A stretch of DNA of 64,000 bases, from positions 744,001 to 808,000 of the forward strand of contig CAWUEX030000002.1 of assembly GCA_963921305.4 (NCBI GenBank), written 5' to 3'. Each line of letters opens with the position of its first letter. The stretch's first letter is position 1. Below, one piece after another: positions 17,998 through 25,357 of the stretch. The notes under the pieces were generated by a model, which was not told the origin of the DNA, made no database searches, and worked only from the letters and a program-made list of their open reading frames with translations. This DNA is from CAWUEX02 sp963921305 (GTDB taxonomy: Bacteria; Pseudomonadota; Alphaproteobacteria; Rhodospirillales; Rhodospirillaceae). The position numbers and the translations under genes were made by a program.

Positions 17998-18726
17998 ATG
18001 GCTGGGGAGAGCCAAGTCCATCTCGTTCATTACATCCCGTTACTGACCACCGGATTTGCAGCCGTTTTCGCGGTCATCTTATTCCGCCGCTGGAATGAAC
18101 GGCGCACGGGACCGCACCTATTGTGGTGGGCCGCGGGTGTCGTGGCCTATGGGATCGGCACCGCTTTGGAAGGCAGCGTAACGCTGTTTGGTAACTCGAT
18201 TTTTCTAACCAAGTCTTGGTATATCGCCGGCGCTCTGTTTGGTGGATACCCGCTGGCTCAGGGCAGCGTTTATCTGCTGCTGGAACGCAAGAAAGCTCAT
18301 CTTCTCACGGCGATCTCCCTCCCCTTTATCGCCATCGTCGCTGTGTTTGTCATTTTATCGCCGGTAGACATGACAGCCTTCGAGGCACATCGCCCGACAG
18401 GCTCGGTTCTGGCTTGGACATGGGTGCGTGCCATGACGCCCATCATCAACGGCTACGCCGTGGTGTTCTTGATCGGCGGCGCCATTCTCAGCGCTGTGCG
18501 TTTTGCCAAGAAGACTCAGCCCGGTGCCGGATACCGCGCGGCTGGCAATGCGCTCATTGCGTTCGGAGCACTTTTGCCGGGAGTCGGCGGCACCATGGCG
18601 AAGATGGGGATCATCGAAGCGCTATATATCGGTGAATTCGTCGGGTTACTGTTTATTTGGGCCGGTTTCTCTGTCGCCACCAAATCCGCACCCCGACCCC
18701 AGACGGCTGCGGCCGCACCGGCATAG
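17998..18726 (+). CDS. Seven-span membrane protein of unknown function
   Basis: A 242-residue protein with about seven predicted membrane helices and very short loops. The N-terminus is outside or short (HLVHYIPLLTTGFAAVFAVI), and an RRWNERRTGPHLLWWAAGVVA loop joins spans 1 and 2. The alanine- and proline-rich tail (TAAAAPA) is cytoplasmic or disordered. The topology resembles the membrane sensor half of some histidine kinases, but no kinase or output domain is attached. CTGAGGAG, ten bases before ATG 17998, is a good ribosome site. It converges with the TauE gene. I do not recognise the family. Confidence 0.72.
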   Translation: MAGESQVHLVHYIPLLTTGFAAVFAVILFRRWNERRTGPHLLWWAAGVVAYGIGTALEGSVTLFGNSIFLTKSWYIAGALFGGYPLAQGSVYLLLERKKAHLLTAISLPFIAIVAVFVILSPVDMTAFEAHRPTGSVLAWTWVRAMTPIINGYAVVFLIGGAILSAVRFAKKTQPGAGYRAAGNALIAFGALLPGVGGTMAKMGIIEALYIGEFVGLLFIWAGFSVATKSAPRPQTAAAAPA

Positions 18727-18751
18727 CCCGCATGCGATCTCGCTATGCCGG

Positions 18752-19501
18752 TCAGAGGAGTGCCCGGCGCAGCAGATCGCACCCGATGACGAACAAAGCA
18801 CCGAGAATCAGTTTGCGGTAACGCTCCTCGTCGAGGCGGTCACGGATTTTTTGCCCGGCCAGAATCATGAGGCCGATGATAACCGCGCCATAAACACTGT
18901 ACGCGGCCACCTCCAGCGTTAGCACGTTTTCCAGCGCGAGGCTGCCGTACAGCGGAAACGTTCCAAGAAAGTACATCAGCGCGAGCGCGGAAACGAACTC
19001 GTCTTTGGCGACACGCAAAGCCAACAGATAGACGATCAAGACCGGTCCATAGAGGCCCGATAGGCCACAAAGAATCCCGGCAGCCACACCGGTAATCGGA
19101 TGCCCAACGCGCTCCCAGTGTCTCGGCAGTGTCAACTTCACGGACGTGACTTGCGTCGCGACGAACGCGAGCGATATCAAACCCAAGATCAGCATTCCGG
19201 TTTTCTGATCGATACGCACTAGAACCTGAACCACGAACGGAATCGTAATCAGCATGGGTACGATCAACCCAGCGTAGCGTTTCAAATTTTGACGCCACAG
19301 GCCTTTGCGCACGGCCTGCTGAAAATTAGCGGTGAGGTTCGGCACGACAAAAAGCGCAACGGCGACTTGATACGGAAGCACTGTCACCAGCACAGGGAGC
19401 GCCAGCAGGGGCATCCCCAGCCCAAAAGTGCCCTTGGCAAGCCCCCCGAGGGCGAAACCCAGCGATATAACGATAAGCGTGGCGAGATTTATGTCAGGCA
19501 T
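18752..19501 (-). CDS. Sulfite exporter TauE/SafE family membrane protein
   Basis: A 249-residue inner-membrane protein with about eight spans. The first half contains SLGFALGGLAKGTFGLGMPLLALPVL and the second half VGHPITGVAAGILCGLSGLYGPVLIVYL, the two glycine-rich repeats that define TauE/SafE (DUF81). Members export or import small organosulfur or sulfite-type anions, and the substrate here is not evident. The gene lies 21 bp after a dienelactone-hydrolase-family gene on the same strand, so the two probably form one transcript. Confidence 0.9.
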   Translation of the reverse strand: MPDINLATLIVISLGFALGGLAKGTFGLGMPLLALPVLVTVLPYQVAVALFVVPNLTANFQQAVRKGLWRQNLKRYAGLIVPMLITIPFVVQVLVRIDQKTGMLILGLISLAFVATQVTSVKLTLPRHWERVGHPITGVAAGILCGLSGLYGPVLIVYLLALRVAKDEFVSALALMYFLGTFPLYGSLALENVLTLEVAAYSVYGAVIIGLMILAGQKIRDRLDEERYRKLILGALFVIGCDLLRRALL

Positions 19502-19522
19502 CGCCAGATGCGGGAATGCGGA

Positions 19523-20185
19523 CTAGAGGTGCGCCTCAAAAAACTTGAGGGATCGCTCCAATGCCAGCTTTGTCGCTGCCGCATTGTATTGCGGCCGGTC
19601 GGTGCAACTGAAACCGTGGTCGGCACCCGGATACACGAAGTGCTCGCCTTCGGGCTGTTCCGTCATCACCTTCTCTACCGCGTCCATAGGGAAGGATTTG
19701 TCGTCCTCTCCATAGTGGTACTGCATCGGCACCGCCGGCTTCATCTCAGGACTATATTGAATGATGCGGGTTCCGTAGTACGACACACCGCAGTCCACTT
19801 GCGCTTTGCTGGCGCCTAAGAACGCCATGGCACCGCCCCAGCAGTAACCAATCACGCCGGCCTTTCCGGCGGCGCGCACGTGGTTGGCGGCGGCATTGAT
19901 GTCGGCGATCACCATGTCATCGGCAATCTCACCAACGACTTCGCGGCCCCGACCGAAATCCGAGTAGGAGAGCACGAGGTCTTTCTCGACCCGGTCAAAA
20001 AACGCGGGACAAATGGCCCAGTATCCCTGCTCGGCAAATTCGTCCGTCACCTCTTTCATGTGACTGTTCACACCAAAGATCTCTTGAATGACGACGAGAC
20101 CGGCCTTGGCTGTGCCGGCGGGTTTCGCTTCGTATGCCGCAAAAGAGTGTCCATCGGACGCGGTCAATGTGATCGTCTGTCCCAT
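19523..20185 (-). CDS. Dienelactone hydrolase family protein
   Basis: A 220-residue cytosolic alpha/beta hydrolase. The nucleophile is Cys in VIGYCWGGAMAF, the acid is probably Asp in YHYGEDDKSFPMD, and the base is His in YPGADHGFSCTDRPQYN. The short length and the Cys nucleophile are those of carboxymethylenebutenolidase (ClcD-type). Family members hydrolyse dienelactones in chlorocatechol breakdown or act on other small esters. No other chlorocatechol gene is nearby, so a general esterase or detoxification role is as likely. AGGAAG upstream of ATG 20185 is the ribosome site. It is probably co-transcribed with the TauE gene. Confidence 0.9.
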   Translation of the reverse strand: MGQTITLTASDGHSFAAYEAKPAGTAKAGLVVIQEIFGVNSHMKEVTDEFAEQGYWAICPAFFDRVEKDLVLSYSDFGRGREVVGEIADDMVIADINAAANHVRAAGKAGVIGYCWGGAMAFLGASKAQVDCGVSYYGTRIIQYSPEMKPAVPMQYHYGEDDKSFPMDAVEKVMTEQPEGEHFVYPGADHGFSCTDRPQYNAAATKLALERSLKFFEAHL

Positions 20186-20247
20186 TTGAGCTTCCTATTT
20201 AGCTAAGTTTATTAGGATAACGCCCGCGCGATGACGGGGCAGAAAAG

Positions 20248-21147
20248 TCAAAGTAGATTCGTATCCTCGAGTGCGGCATCCATGGCCGCGATGTCGTCGG
20301 CCCGTGGGGGCACCAAAGGCAGGCGGCATTCCCCAGAGGGAATCAGCCCCATCTTCCAGGCCATGTATTTGACACCGATGGGGCTCGTATCACGGAACGC
20401 CGCACTGTTGAGATCAGATATGTCGGCCTTGAGAGACGCGGCTTCCGTAGCATCCCCACTTGCAGCAGCCTCACAAATCTGGGCGATCTTGCCGGGAACA
20501 ACATTTGCGATGGCCACAATCAAGCCACCGGCCACGGACGGGATTTTCTCACAAGCAATTTCAGGCAACCCAATGAACAGCCTGAAGTCAGGGCCCATAC
20601 GGTCGACAAGTTCCTCATTGTAGGCATCGTCGTCCGCGGACTGCTTCATCCCCACCACCGACGGGACTTTTTCACAGATCGCTTCCAAGGTATCGATCTC
20701 AAGTGTCGAGGCTGTACGGCTTGGAATTTGGTAAATCAGGATCGGCCGGCTCGTGCCGCGCGCGATATAGGCAACGAACGACTTGAGACCGCGCTGCGGC
20801 GGCTTCACGAACGGCGGCATCATGATCATGACGGCGTCAGAGCCAACCTGCTCAGCGTGCTCCGTCAACGCCCAGGTGTCGGCCAACGACGCGGCGCCGG
20901 TATGGGCAACCACAGGCACACGATGACGGGCAACGGAGACAGCGATGCGCAATAGATTTTGCCGCTCGGTGACGGTGAGAGACGTCGGCTCACCGGATGT
21001 ACCACCTACCACCAGACCATTCGCACCGTTACGAATCTGCCAGTCTACAAAACGGGCGAACGCATCATAATCGACCTGCCATCCGTTGAATGGCGTGATC
21101 AAAGGCGTGTAGGACCCACGCAAAAAGGATTTGCTCAGCTTGATCAT
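20248..21147 (-). CDS. Dihydrodipicolinate synthase (DapA) family aldolase/lyase
   Basis: A 299-residue TIM-barrel lyase of the DapA/N-acetylneuraminate lyase family. It has the GGTSGEPTSLTVTERQNLL box that binds the pyruvate carboxylate, Tyr in LIYQIPSRT and the Schiff-base Lys in SVVGMKQSADD. True DapA is usually near 290 residues with NVPGRT around the Tyr. Here IPSRT replaces it, so this may be a paralogue for another aldehyde, such as a 4-hydroxy-tetrahydrodipicolinate synthase-like or keto-sugar-acid lyase. It follows leuC on the same strand after a 214-bp gap, so it is probably a separate unit. Confidence 0.87.
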   Translation of the reverse strand: MIKLSKSFLRGSYTPLITPFNGWQVDYDAFARFVDWQIRNGANGLVVGGTSGEPTSLTVTERQNLLRIAVSVARHRVPVVAHTGAASLADTWALTEHAEQVGSDAVMIMMPPFVKPPQRGLKSFVAYIARGTSRPILIYQIPSRTASTLEIDTLEAICEKVPSVVGMKQSADDDAYNEELVDRMGPDFRLFIGLPEIACEKIPSVAGGLIVAIANVVPGKIAQICEAAASGDATEAASLKADISDLNSAAFRDTSPIGVKYMAWKMGLIPSGECRLPLVPPRADDIAAMDAALEDTNLL

Positions 21148-21361
21148 GGTCTGACGTTCAGCGTGGCACCTTTACCCTGTTCCCGGCGCGCCGGAGGCAC
21201 TTTGCCCAGCCATTTCAGCAGGTTACCCCTCGACCCCGCCACAGGGTTCTACCACACTTTGGGCAAAAGACACTGTTTCGTGCGCGTTCGAGCGACAAAA
21301 AATCCACGAATAACGTCCGTTTTCGAGCAGTGAGAGAGGCAATACCGCTTTCCCGAACAAC

Positions 21362-22765
21362 TCATGCGAGCGAACGCACGTCCGTGAGCCGGCCGGTGAC
21401 AGCAGCGGCGGCGGCCATGCCGGGACTGACCAAATGGGTCCGGCCACCCCGGCCCTGACGCCCCTCGAAATTGCGATTCGAGGTGGACGCGCAGCGTTCA
21501 CCTGGGGCCAGCCGATCCGGATTGATGCCGACGCACATAGAACATCCCGGTTCGCGCCAATCGAACCCGGCTTCCTTTAGCACCACATCAAGACCTTCTT
21601 CCTCTGCCATTGCTTTGACCAGACCAGAGCCGGGCACCACCATGGCGCTAACACCCTCCGCGACCGTCCGCCCCTTCGCAATTGCTGCAGCGGCGCGAAT
21701 GTCTCCGATGCGGCTGTTGGTGCACGACCCAATAAAAACGCGGTCGATCTTGACGTCAGCCAATGGGGTCCCCGGTGCGAGGTCCATATAGTCCAGCGCC
21801 CGTTCAACGGCTTTGCGTTTATCGGGGTCCTCATAGTCAGCCGGACTCGGCACTTGCCCGCTGATCGGTGCGGAGTCTTCCGGGCTGGTGCCCCAGGTGA
21901 CCCGTGGCGTGATACTCGCAGCGTCCAACGAAACTTCTTTATCGAACACGGCGTCCGAGGCAGACACAAGCGACCGCCAATACGCAACGGCCCGATCCCA
22001 GTTATCACCCTTTGGTGCGTACGGACGCCCTTTGATGTACGCGAACGTCACGTCGTCGGGCGCGACCATACCCGTCCGCGCGCCCGCCTCGATGGTGAGG
22101 TTACACAAAGTCATACGCCCCTCGACAGACAGACTGCGCACCGCTTCGCCGGCATATTCTATCGCATATCCCGTACCTCCAGCCGTGCCGAGCTCGGCAA
22201 TGATAGCGAGCGCCATGTCCTTCGCAGTCACGCCGGTCGGCAACGGGCCGTTGACCGTGACCCGCATAGTCTTGGACTTGCGCATAATGTGACATTGCGT
22301 CGCCAAGACATGCTCGATCTCCGATGTGCCAATACCAAAGGCGAGTGCACCAAGTGCACCGTGAGTGGATGTGTGCGAGTCACCGCAGACCAGAGTCGTT
22401 CCTGGCAGAGTAAAGCCTTGTTCCGGACCGACGATGTGAACGATGCCCTGGCGGCGGTCGGCCAACTCGATATAGGGAACATCGAACTCGGCGGTGTTGT
22501 CGATCAAAGTCGCCAGCTGGGTGCGCGCTTCTTCGTCATCGATTTTCTCAAGGCGATCGGGTGTCGTCGGCATCGCGTGGTCAGGCATCGCCAAAGACGC
22601 GGTGGGCCGATGCACAGCGCGATCCGCATCACGCAACCCCTGAAAGGCCTGTGGGCTAGACACCTCTTGGACAAGATGACGATCGATATAGACGAGACAC
22701 TCACCGGTCTCGTTCTCGTGAACAACGTGAGCGTCCCAAATGTTGTCGTACAGCGTCTTTGCCAC
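21362..22765 (-). CDS. leuC: 3-isopropylmalate dehydratase large subunit LeuC
   Basis: Isomerises 2- and 3-isopropylmalate in leucine synthesis, as a complex with LeuD. At 467 residues it has the standard length. It begins with KTLYDNIWDAHVV and carries DRHLVQEVSSPQAF, CGDSHTSTHGALGALAFGIG and the three [4Fe-4S] ligands in FIGSCTNSRIGD and EPGCSMCVGINPD. The C-terminal NRNFEGRQGRGGRTHLVSPG is typical. The start is GTG 22765 with a GAGGTG-like site upstream. leuD normally follows leuC closely, but the next gene is a DapA-like lyase, so the small subunit must be elsewhere. Confidence 0.95.
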   Translation of the reverse strand: MAKTLYDNIWDAHVVHENETGECLVYIDRHLVQEVSSPQAFQGLRDADRAVHRPTASLAMPDHAMPTTPDRLEKIDDEEARTQLATLIDNTAEFDVPYIELADRRQGIVHIVGPEQGFTLPGTTLVCGDSHTSTHGALGALAFGIGTSEIEHVLATQCHIMRKSKTMRVTVNGPLPTGVTAKDMALAIIAELGTAGGTGYAIEYAGEAVRSLSVEGRMTLCNLTIEAGARTGMVAPDDVTFAYIKGRPYAPKGDNWDRAVAYWRSLVSASDAVFDKEVSLDAASITPRVTWGTSPEDSAPISGQVPSPADYEDPDKRKAVERALDYMDLAPGTPLADVKIDRVFIGSCTNSRIGDIRAAAAIAKGRTVAEGVSAMVVPGSGLVKAMAEEEGLDVVLKEAGFDWREPGCSMCVGINPDRLAPGERCASTSNRNFEGRQGRGGRTHLVSPGMAAAAAVTGRLTDVRSLA

Positions 22766-22800
22766 AGCGGCACCTCGTTCGGTCGATGATCCGTGTCTCG

Positions 22801-24333
22801 TTACGGACCGGGGTGGATATCTTCGCGCAGCGGGGGCACGGGAAAGATGTCGTCGAACCCGCGTGATCGCCCTGTCTCGGTGACGATGCGCGCGTGATAC
22901 CGCTTTAGCTGACGCGGCTCTGGCACGCCGCAGGAATGGGCGATGACACCCACCTCGTGAACAACCGACTCAGCGTAGCGCCGCACACGCTCCGCCTTGT
23001 CGACAGGGTCAAGCCCGCGCTGGAGCCGCTTGTCGTGAGTGGTGATACCTGTCGGGCACGTGTTCTTGTTACACTGCAGAGCCTGAATGCAGCCCAGCGC
23101 AAACATGAACCCACGGGCAGAGGCAATAGAATCGGCGCCAGCACACAACGCCCAGGCTGCTTCCGCCGGATTGATCAACTTCCCGCTGGCGATCACTTTG
23201 ATCCGGTCTTTAAGGCCGTATTCCGTCAGCTTATCAACCATGATCGGCAGGCTTTCTGACAGTGGCAAGCCCATGTAGTCCATCAGCGCAGGTGGCGCTG
23301 CCCCCGTGCCGCCGTCAGAGCTATCAATGGCGACAAAGTCGGGAGCGTGATCCGGACCACGCGTGACGATGGCGCGGCACAACTCGTCAAGCCAATCGTA
23401 ATCTCCAATCACCATTTTAAAACCGACAGGTTTGCCCGTGACGTCGCGAATATGCGCGATCATGTCGAGCAGATCTTCAACACTATCGATTTCAGGGTGG
23501 CGATTGGGGCTGATCGAGGATTGCCCCACGGCAATCCCGCGGATTTCAGCGATCTCTTTTGTGACCTTCTCGCCGGGGAGAATACCGCCCTTGCCTGGTT
23601 TCGCGCCCTGACTCAGCTTGAGCTCGAACATCTTGACCTGATCATGCGCGGCAACGGCCTTCAAGCTGTCGTCACTGAGTCCGCCTTGGGCATCACACAC
23701 ACCATACTTGGCCGTGCCGATCTGGAACACGATATCTGCGCCGCCCTCTAGGTGATAGGGCGACAGTCCGCCTTCCCCGGTGTTGATCCAGCATCCGGCC
23801 ATGCGAGCGCCATTCGAAAGGGCCCGCACGGCCGGTCTGGAAATCGCACCGTAGCTCATGCCGGAGATGTTGAAGATTGATTTGGTCGTATAAGGAATGC
23901 GGGCGTGAGGTCCGATGGTGACACTGGCCGGTTCAACGGCGTCTGTCTCAAGGGTGGGGTACGGCGTGTTGACGAAGAAGATGCTGCCGATGCCCCGGAT
24001 GTCCCGTGTCGATCCGAACGCGGTGGTGGTATCCACGCCTTTAGAAGCGCGGTACACCCAAGACCGTTGCGCCCGGTTGAAGGGCATTTCCTCTCGGTCC
24101 ATGGCGAAAAAGTACTGCCGGAAGTATTCGCCGAGCTCTTCGAACAAGTAGCGGAAACGGCCGATTACCGGATAGTTGCGGCGGATGGCATGTTTGGTCT
24201 GCATTTTGTCGATTACATACAAAACGAGAACCACGACGAGGCCGACGCCGAACGCTAGAATAAAAGTGAAAGCGAACAGCTCGATCACCGCGAAGGCTGT
24301 CGATGCCGCGATATCCTGCATCAAAGAATTCAT
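22801..24333 (-). CDS. Membrane-anchored FMN-binding glutamate synthase family protein
   Basis: A 510-residue protein with one N-terminal membrane helix (about 15-42, FAFTFILAFGVGLVVVLVLY), then a glutamate-synthase FMN-binding TIM barrel. The barrel shows SFGAI-like MSYGAISRPAVRALSNGA, GEGGLSPYH, QGAKPGKGGILPG, AIDSSDGGTGAAPPALMDYMG and the cysteine cluster GCIQALQCNKNTCPTGI that binds a 3Fe-4S centre. The glutaminase domain and GltD partner are absent. Such stand-alone proteins are widespread, but the reaction is unproven. It is 35 bp upstream of leuC on the same strand and may be co-transcribed. Start ATG 24333. Confidence 0.9.
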   Translation of the reverse strand: MNSLMQDIAASTAFAVIELFAFTFILAFGVGLVVVLVLYVIDKMQTKHAIRRNYPVIGRFRYLFEELGEYFRQYFFAMDREEMPFNRAQRSWVYRASKGVDTTTAFGSTRDIRGIGSIFFVNTPYPTLETDAVEPASVTIGPHARIPYTTKSIFNISGMSYGAISRPAVRALSNGARMAGCWINTGEGGLSPYHLEGGADIVFQIGTAKYGVCDAQGGLSDDSLKAVAAHDQVKMFELKLSQGAKPGKGGILPGEKVTKEIAEIRGIAVGQSSISPNRHPEIDSVEDLLDMIAHIRDVTGKPVGFKMVIGDYDWLDELCRAIVTRGPDHAPDFVAIDSSDGGTGAAPPALMDYMGLPLSESLPIMVDKLTEYGLKDRIKVIASGKLINPAEAAWALCAGADSIASARGFMFALGCIQALQCNKNTCPTGITTHDKRLQRGLDPVDKAERVRRYAESVVHEVGVIAHSCGVPEPRQLKRYHARIVTETGRSRGFDDIFPVPPLREDIHPGP

Positions 24334-24421
24334 ATTTGTGCCCCTGGAGCACCATGGATGTTACCTTTGGATGTGCTCCGTTTCCCCGGGTAGAATGTAC
24401 GGTCGCGTGAAAGGAAAATCC

Positions 24422-25357
24422 ATGACCGTTGTGCCTGATCGCCGGAAATTGAGTGTGCTTCTGGTCATGCCTGAGACGGCGCTGGCCCGCACAGTCGAAA
24501 CTGCTCTACGCGACGCCGGGTTTGAGCCCGGTGCCATCACCCGGGCAATGGGACTTCATGATTCGATTGAAATATTGCGTACACGGCCGATCAGCACATG
24601 CCTTGTTCATGACACGCTCCAGGACGACCTCTCGGTATTTGACTTCATTGACCGGGCACTCAAAGTGGAACCGGCGCCGCCGATCATTGTTCTGGCCAGC
24701 ACCAATGACATCGGTCTCGACGAGGAGTGCCAGCGCCGAGGCGCGTCTTTCTTCATCGACTTGCGAACGCTTTCAGGCAATGAACTGGAACGTGCTATCC
24801 GCTACTCAGTCGGACACGCCCGCCAGGCAAATGATCTGAAATACTCTGCCGTTCACGACAAACTGACGGGGCTGCTAAACCGCACGGCCTTCCTGCAACG
24901 GCTTGAAGAAGCCTTATATAGGTCCCACCGTTCGGAGTCTTCCGTCTGCGTCGCATGCATCGACCTGCAAAAATTCGAGGTGGTCAATGAACAATATGGA
25001 CACGACACCGGAGATTTGGTCCTTCAGGCTATTGCTCATCGCCTGAAGTCAACGATCCGGCGCACCGATGTGGTCGCACGGTTTGGCAGTGATGAGTTCG
25101 GCTGTCTGATTGAGAACTTCGGCGCGGATGGCAATGCGGTTGAAGTGATCAAGAAGGTGATGCTGGGCTTTAAAGTACCGGTCCGCGTCGAAGGAGAGGC
25201 GTTCGATATCATCGCGGCTGCAGGAATCGCGATGCATCCGAAACACGGCGACACTCCCGACATGGTTATCCATATCGCCGACTCAGCACTCACACGCGCA
25301 CGGACACAGGCTGCTGAAACAAGTCAATCCGCCTACGTGTTTGCCGAAGAGTCCTAA
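24422..25357 (+). CDS. Receiver-like/GGDEF domain protein, putative diguanylate cyclase
   Basis: A 311-residue cytosolic protein. Residues about 9-125 resemble a degenerate receiver (LSVLLVMPETALARTVETAL, an Asp in CLVHDTLQDD, IIVLASTND). Residues about 140-305 are a GGDEF domain with HDKLTGLLNRTAFLQRLEEAL, CIDLQKFEVVNEQYGHDTGD and RFGSDEFGCLI. The signature is GSDEF rather than GGDEF. An RxxD inhibitory-site motif (RRTD) lies five residues before it. GSDEF variants may or may not retain cyclic-di-GMP synthesis. The frame is open from 24176, but ATG 24422 is chosen because the conserved domain begins just after and the upstream part overlaps the divergent gene. Its 3' end overlaps the TonB receptor gene by 4 bp, convergently. 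Confidence 0.88.
   Translation: MTVVPDRRKLSVLLVMPETALARTVETALRDAGFEPGAITRAMGLHDSIEILRTRPISTCLVHDTLQDDLSVFDFIDRALKVEPAPPIIVLASTNDIGLDEECQRRGASFFIDLRTLSGNELERAIRYSVGHARQANDLKYSAVHDKLTGLLNRTAFLQRLEEALYRSHRSESSVCVACIDLQKFEVVNEQYGHDTGDLVLQAIAHRLKSTIRRTDVVARFGSDEFGCLIENFGADGNAVEVIKKVMLGFKVPVRVEGEAFDIIAAAGIAMHPKHGDTPDMVIHIADSALTRARTQAAETSQSAYVFAEES

Noticed and set aside
9868..18726. A complete polysaccharide or protein-glycosylation locus
   Set aside because: Only an aminotransferase and the GT-PGT fusion are clear; no dehydratase, acetyltransferase, flippase or polymerase is recognisable, and a kinase gene separates them.
21854..22789. A plus-strand open frame of about 310 codons
   Set aside because: Antisense to leuC, which has all family motifs; the translation shows no recognisable protein features.
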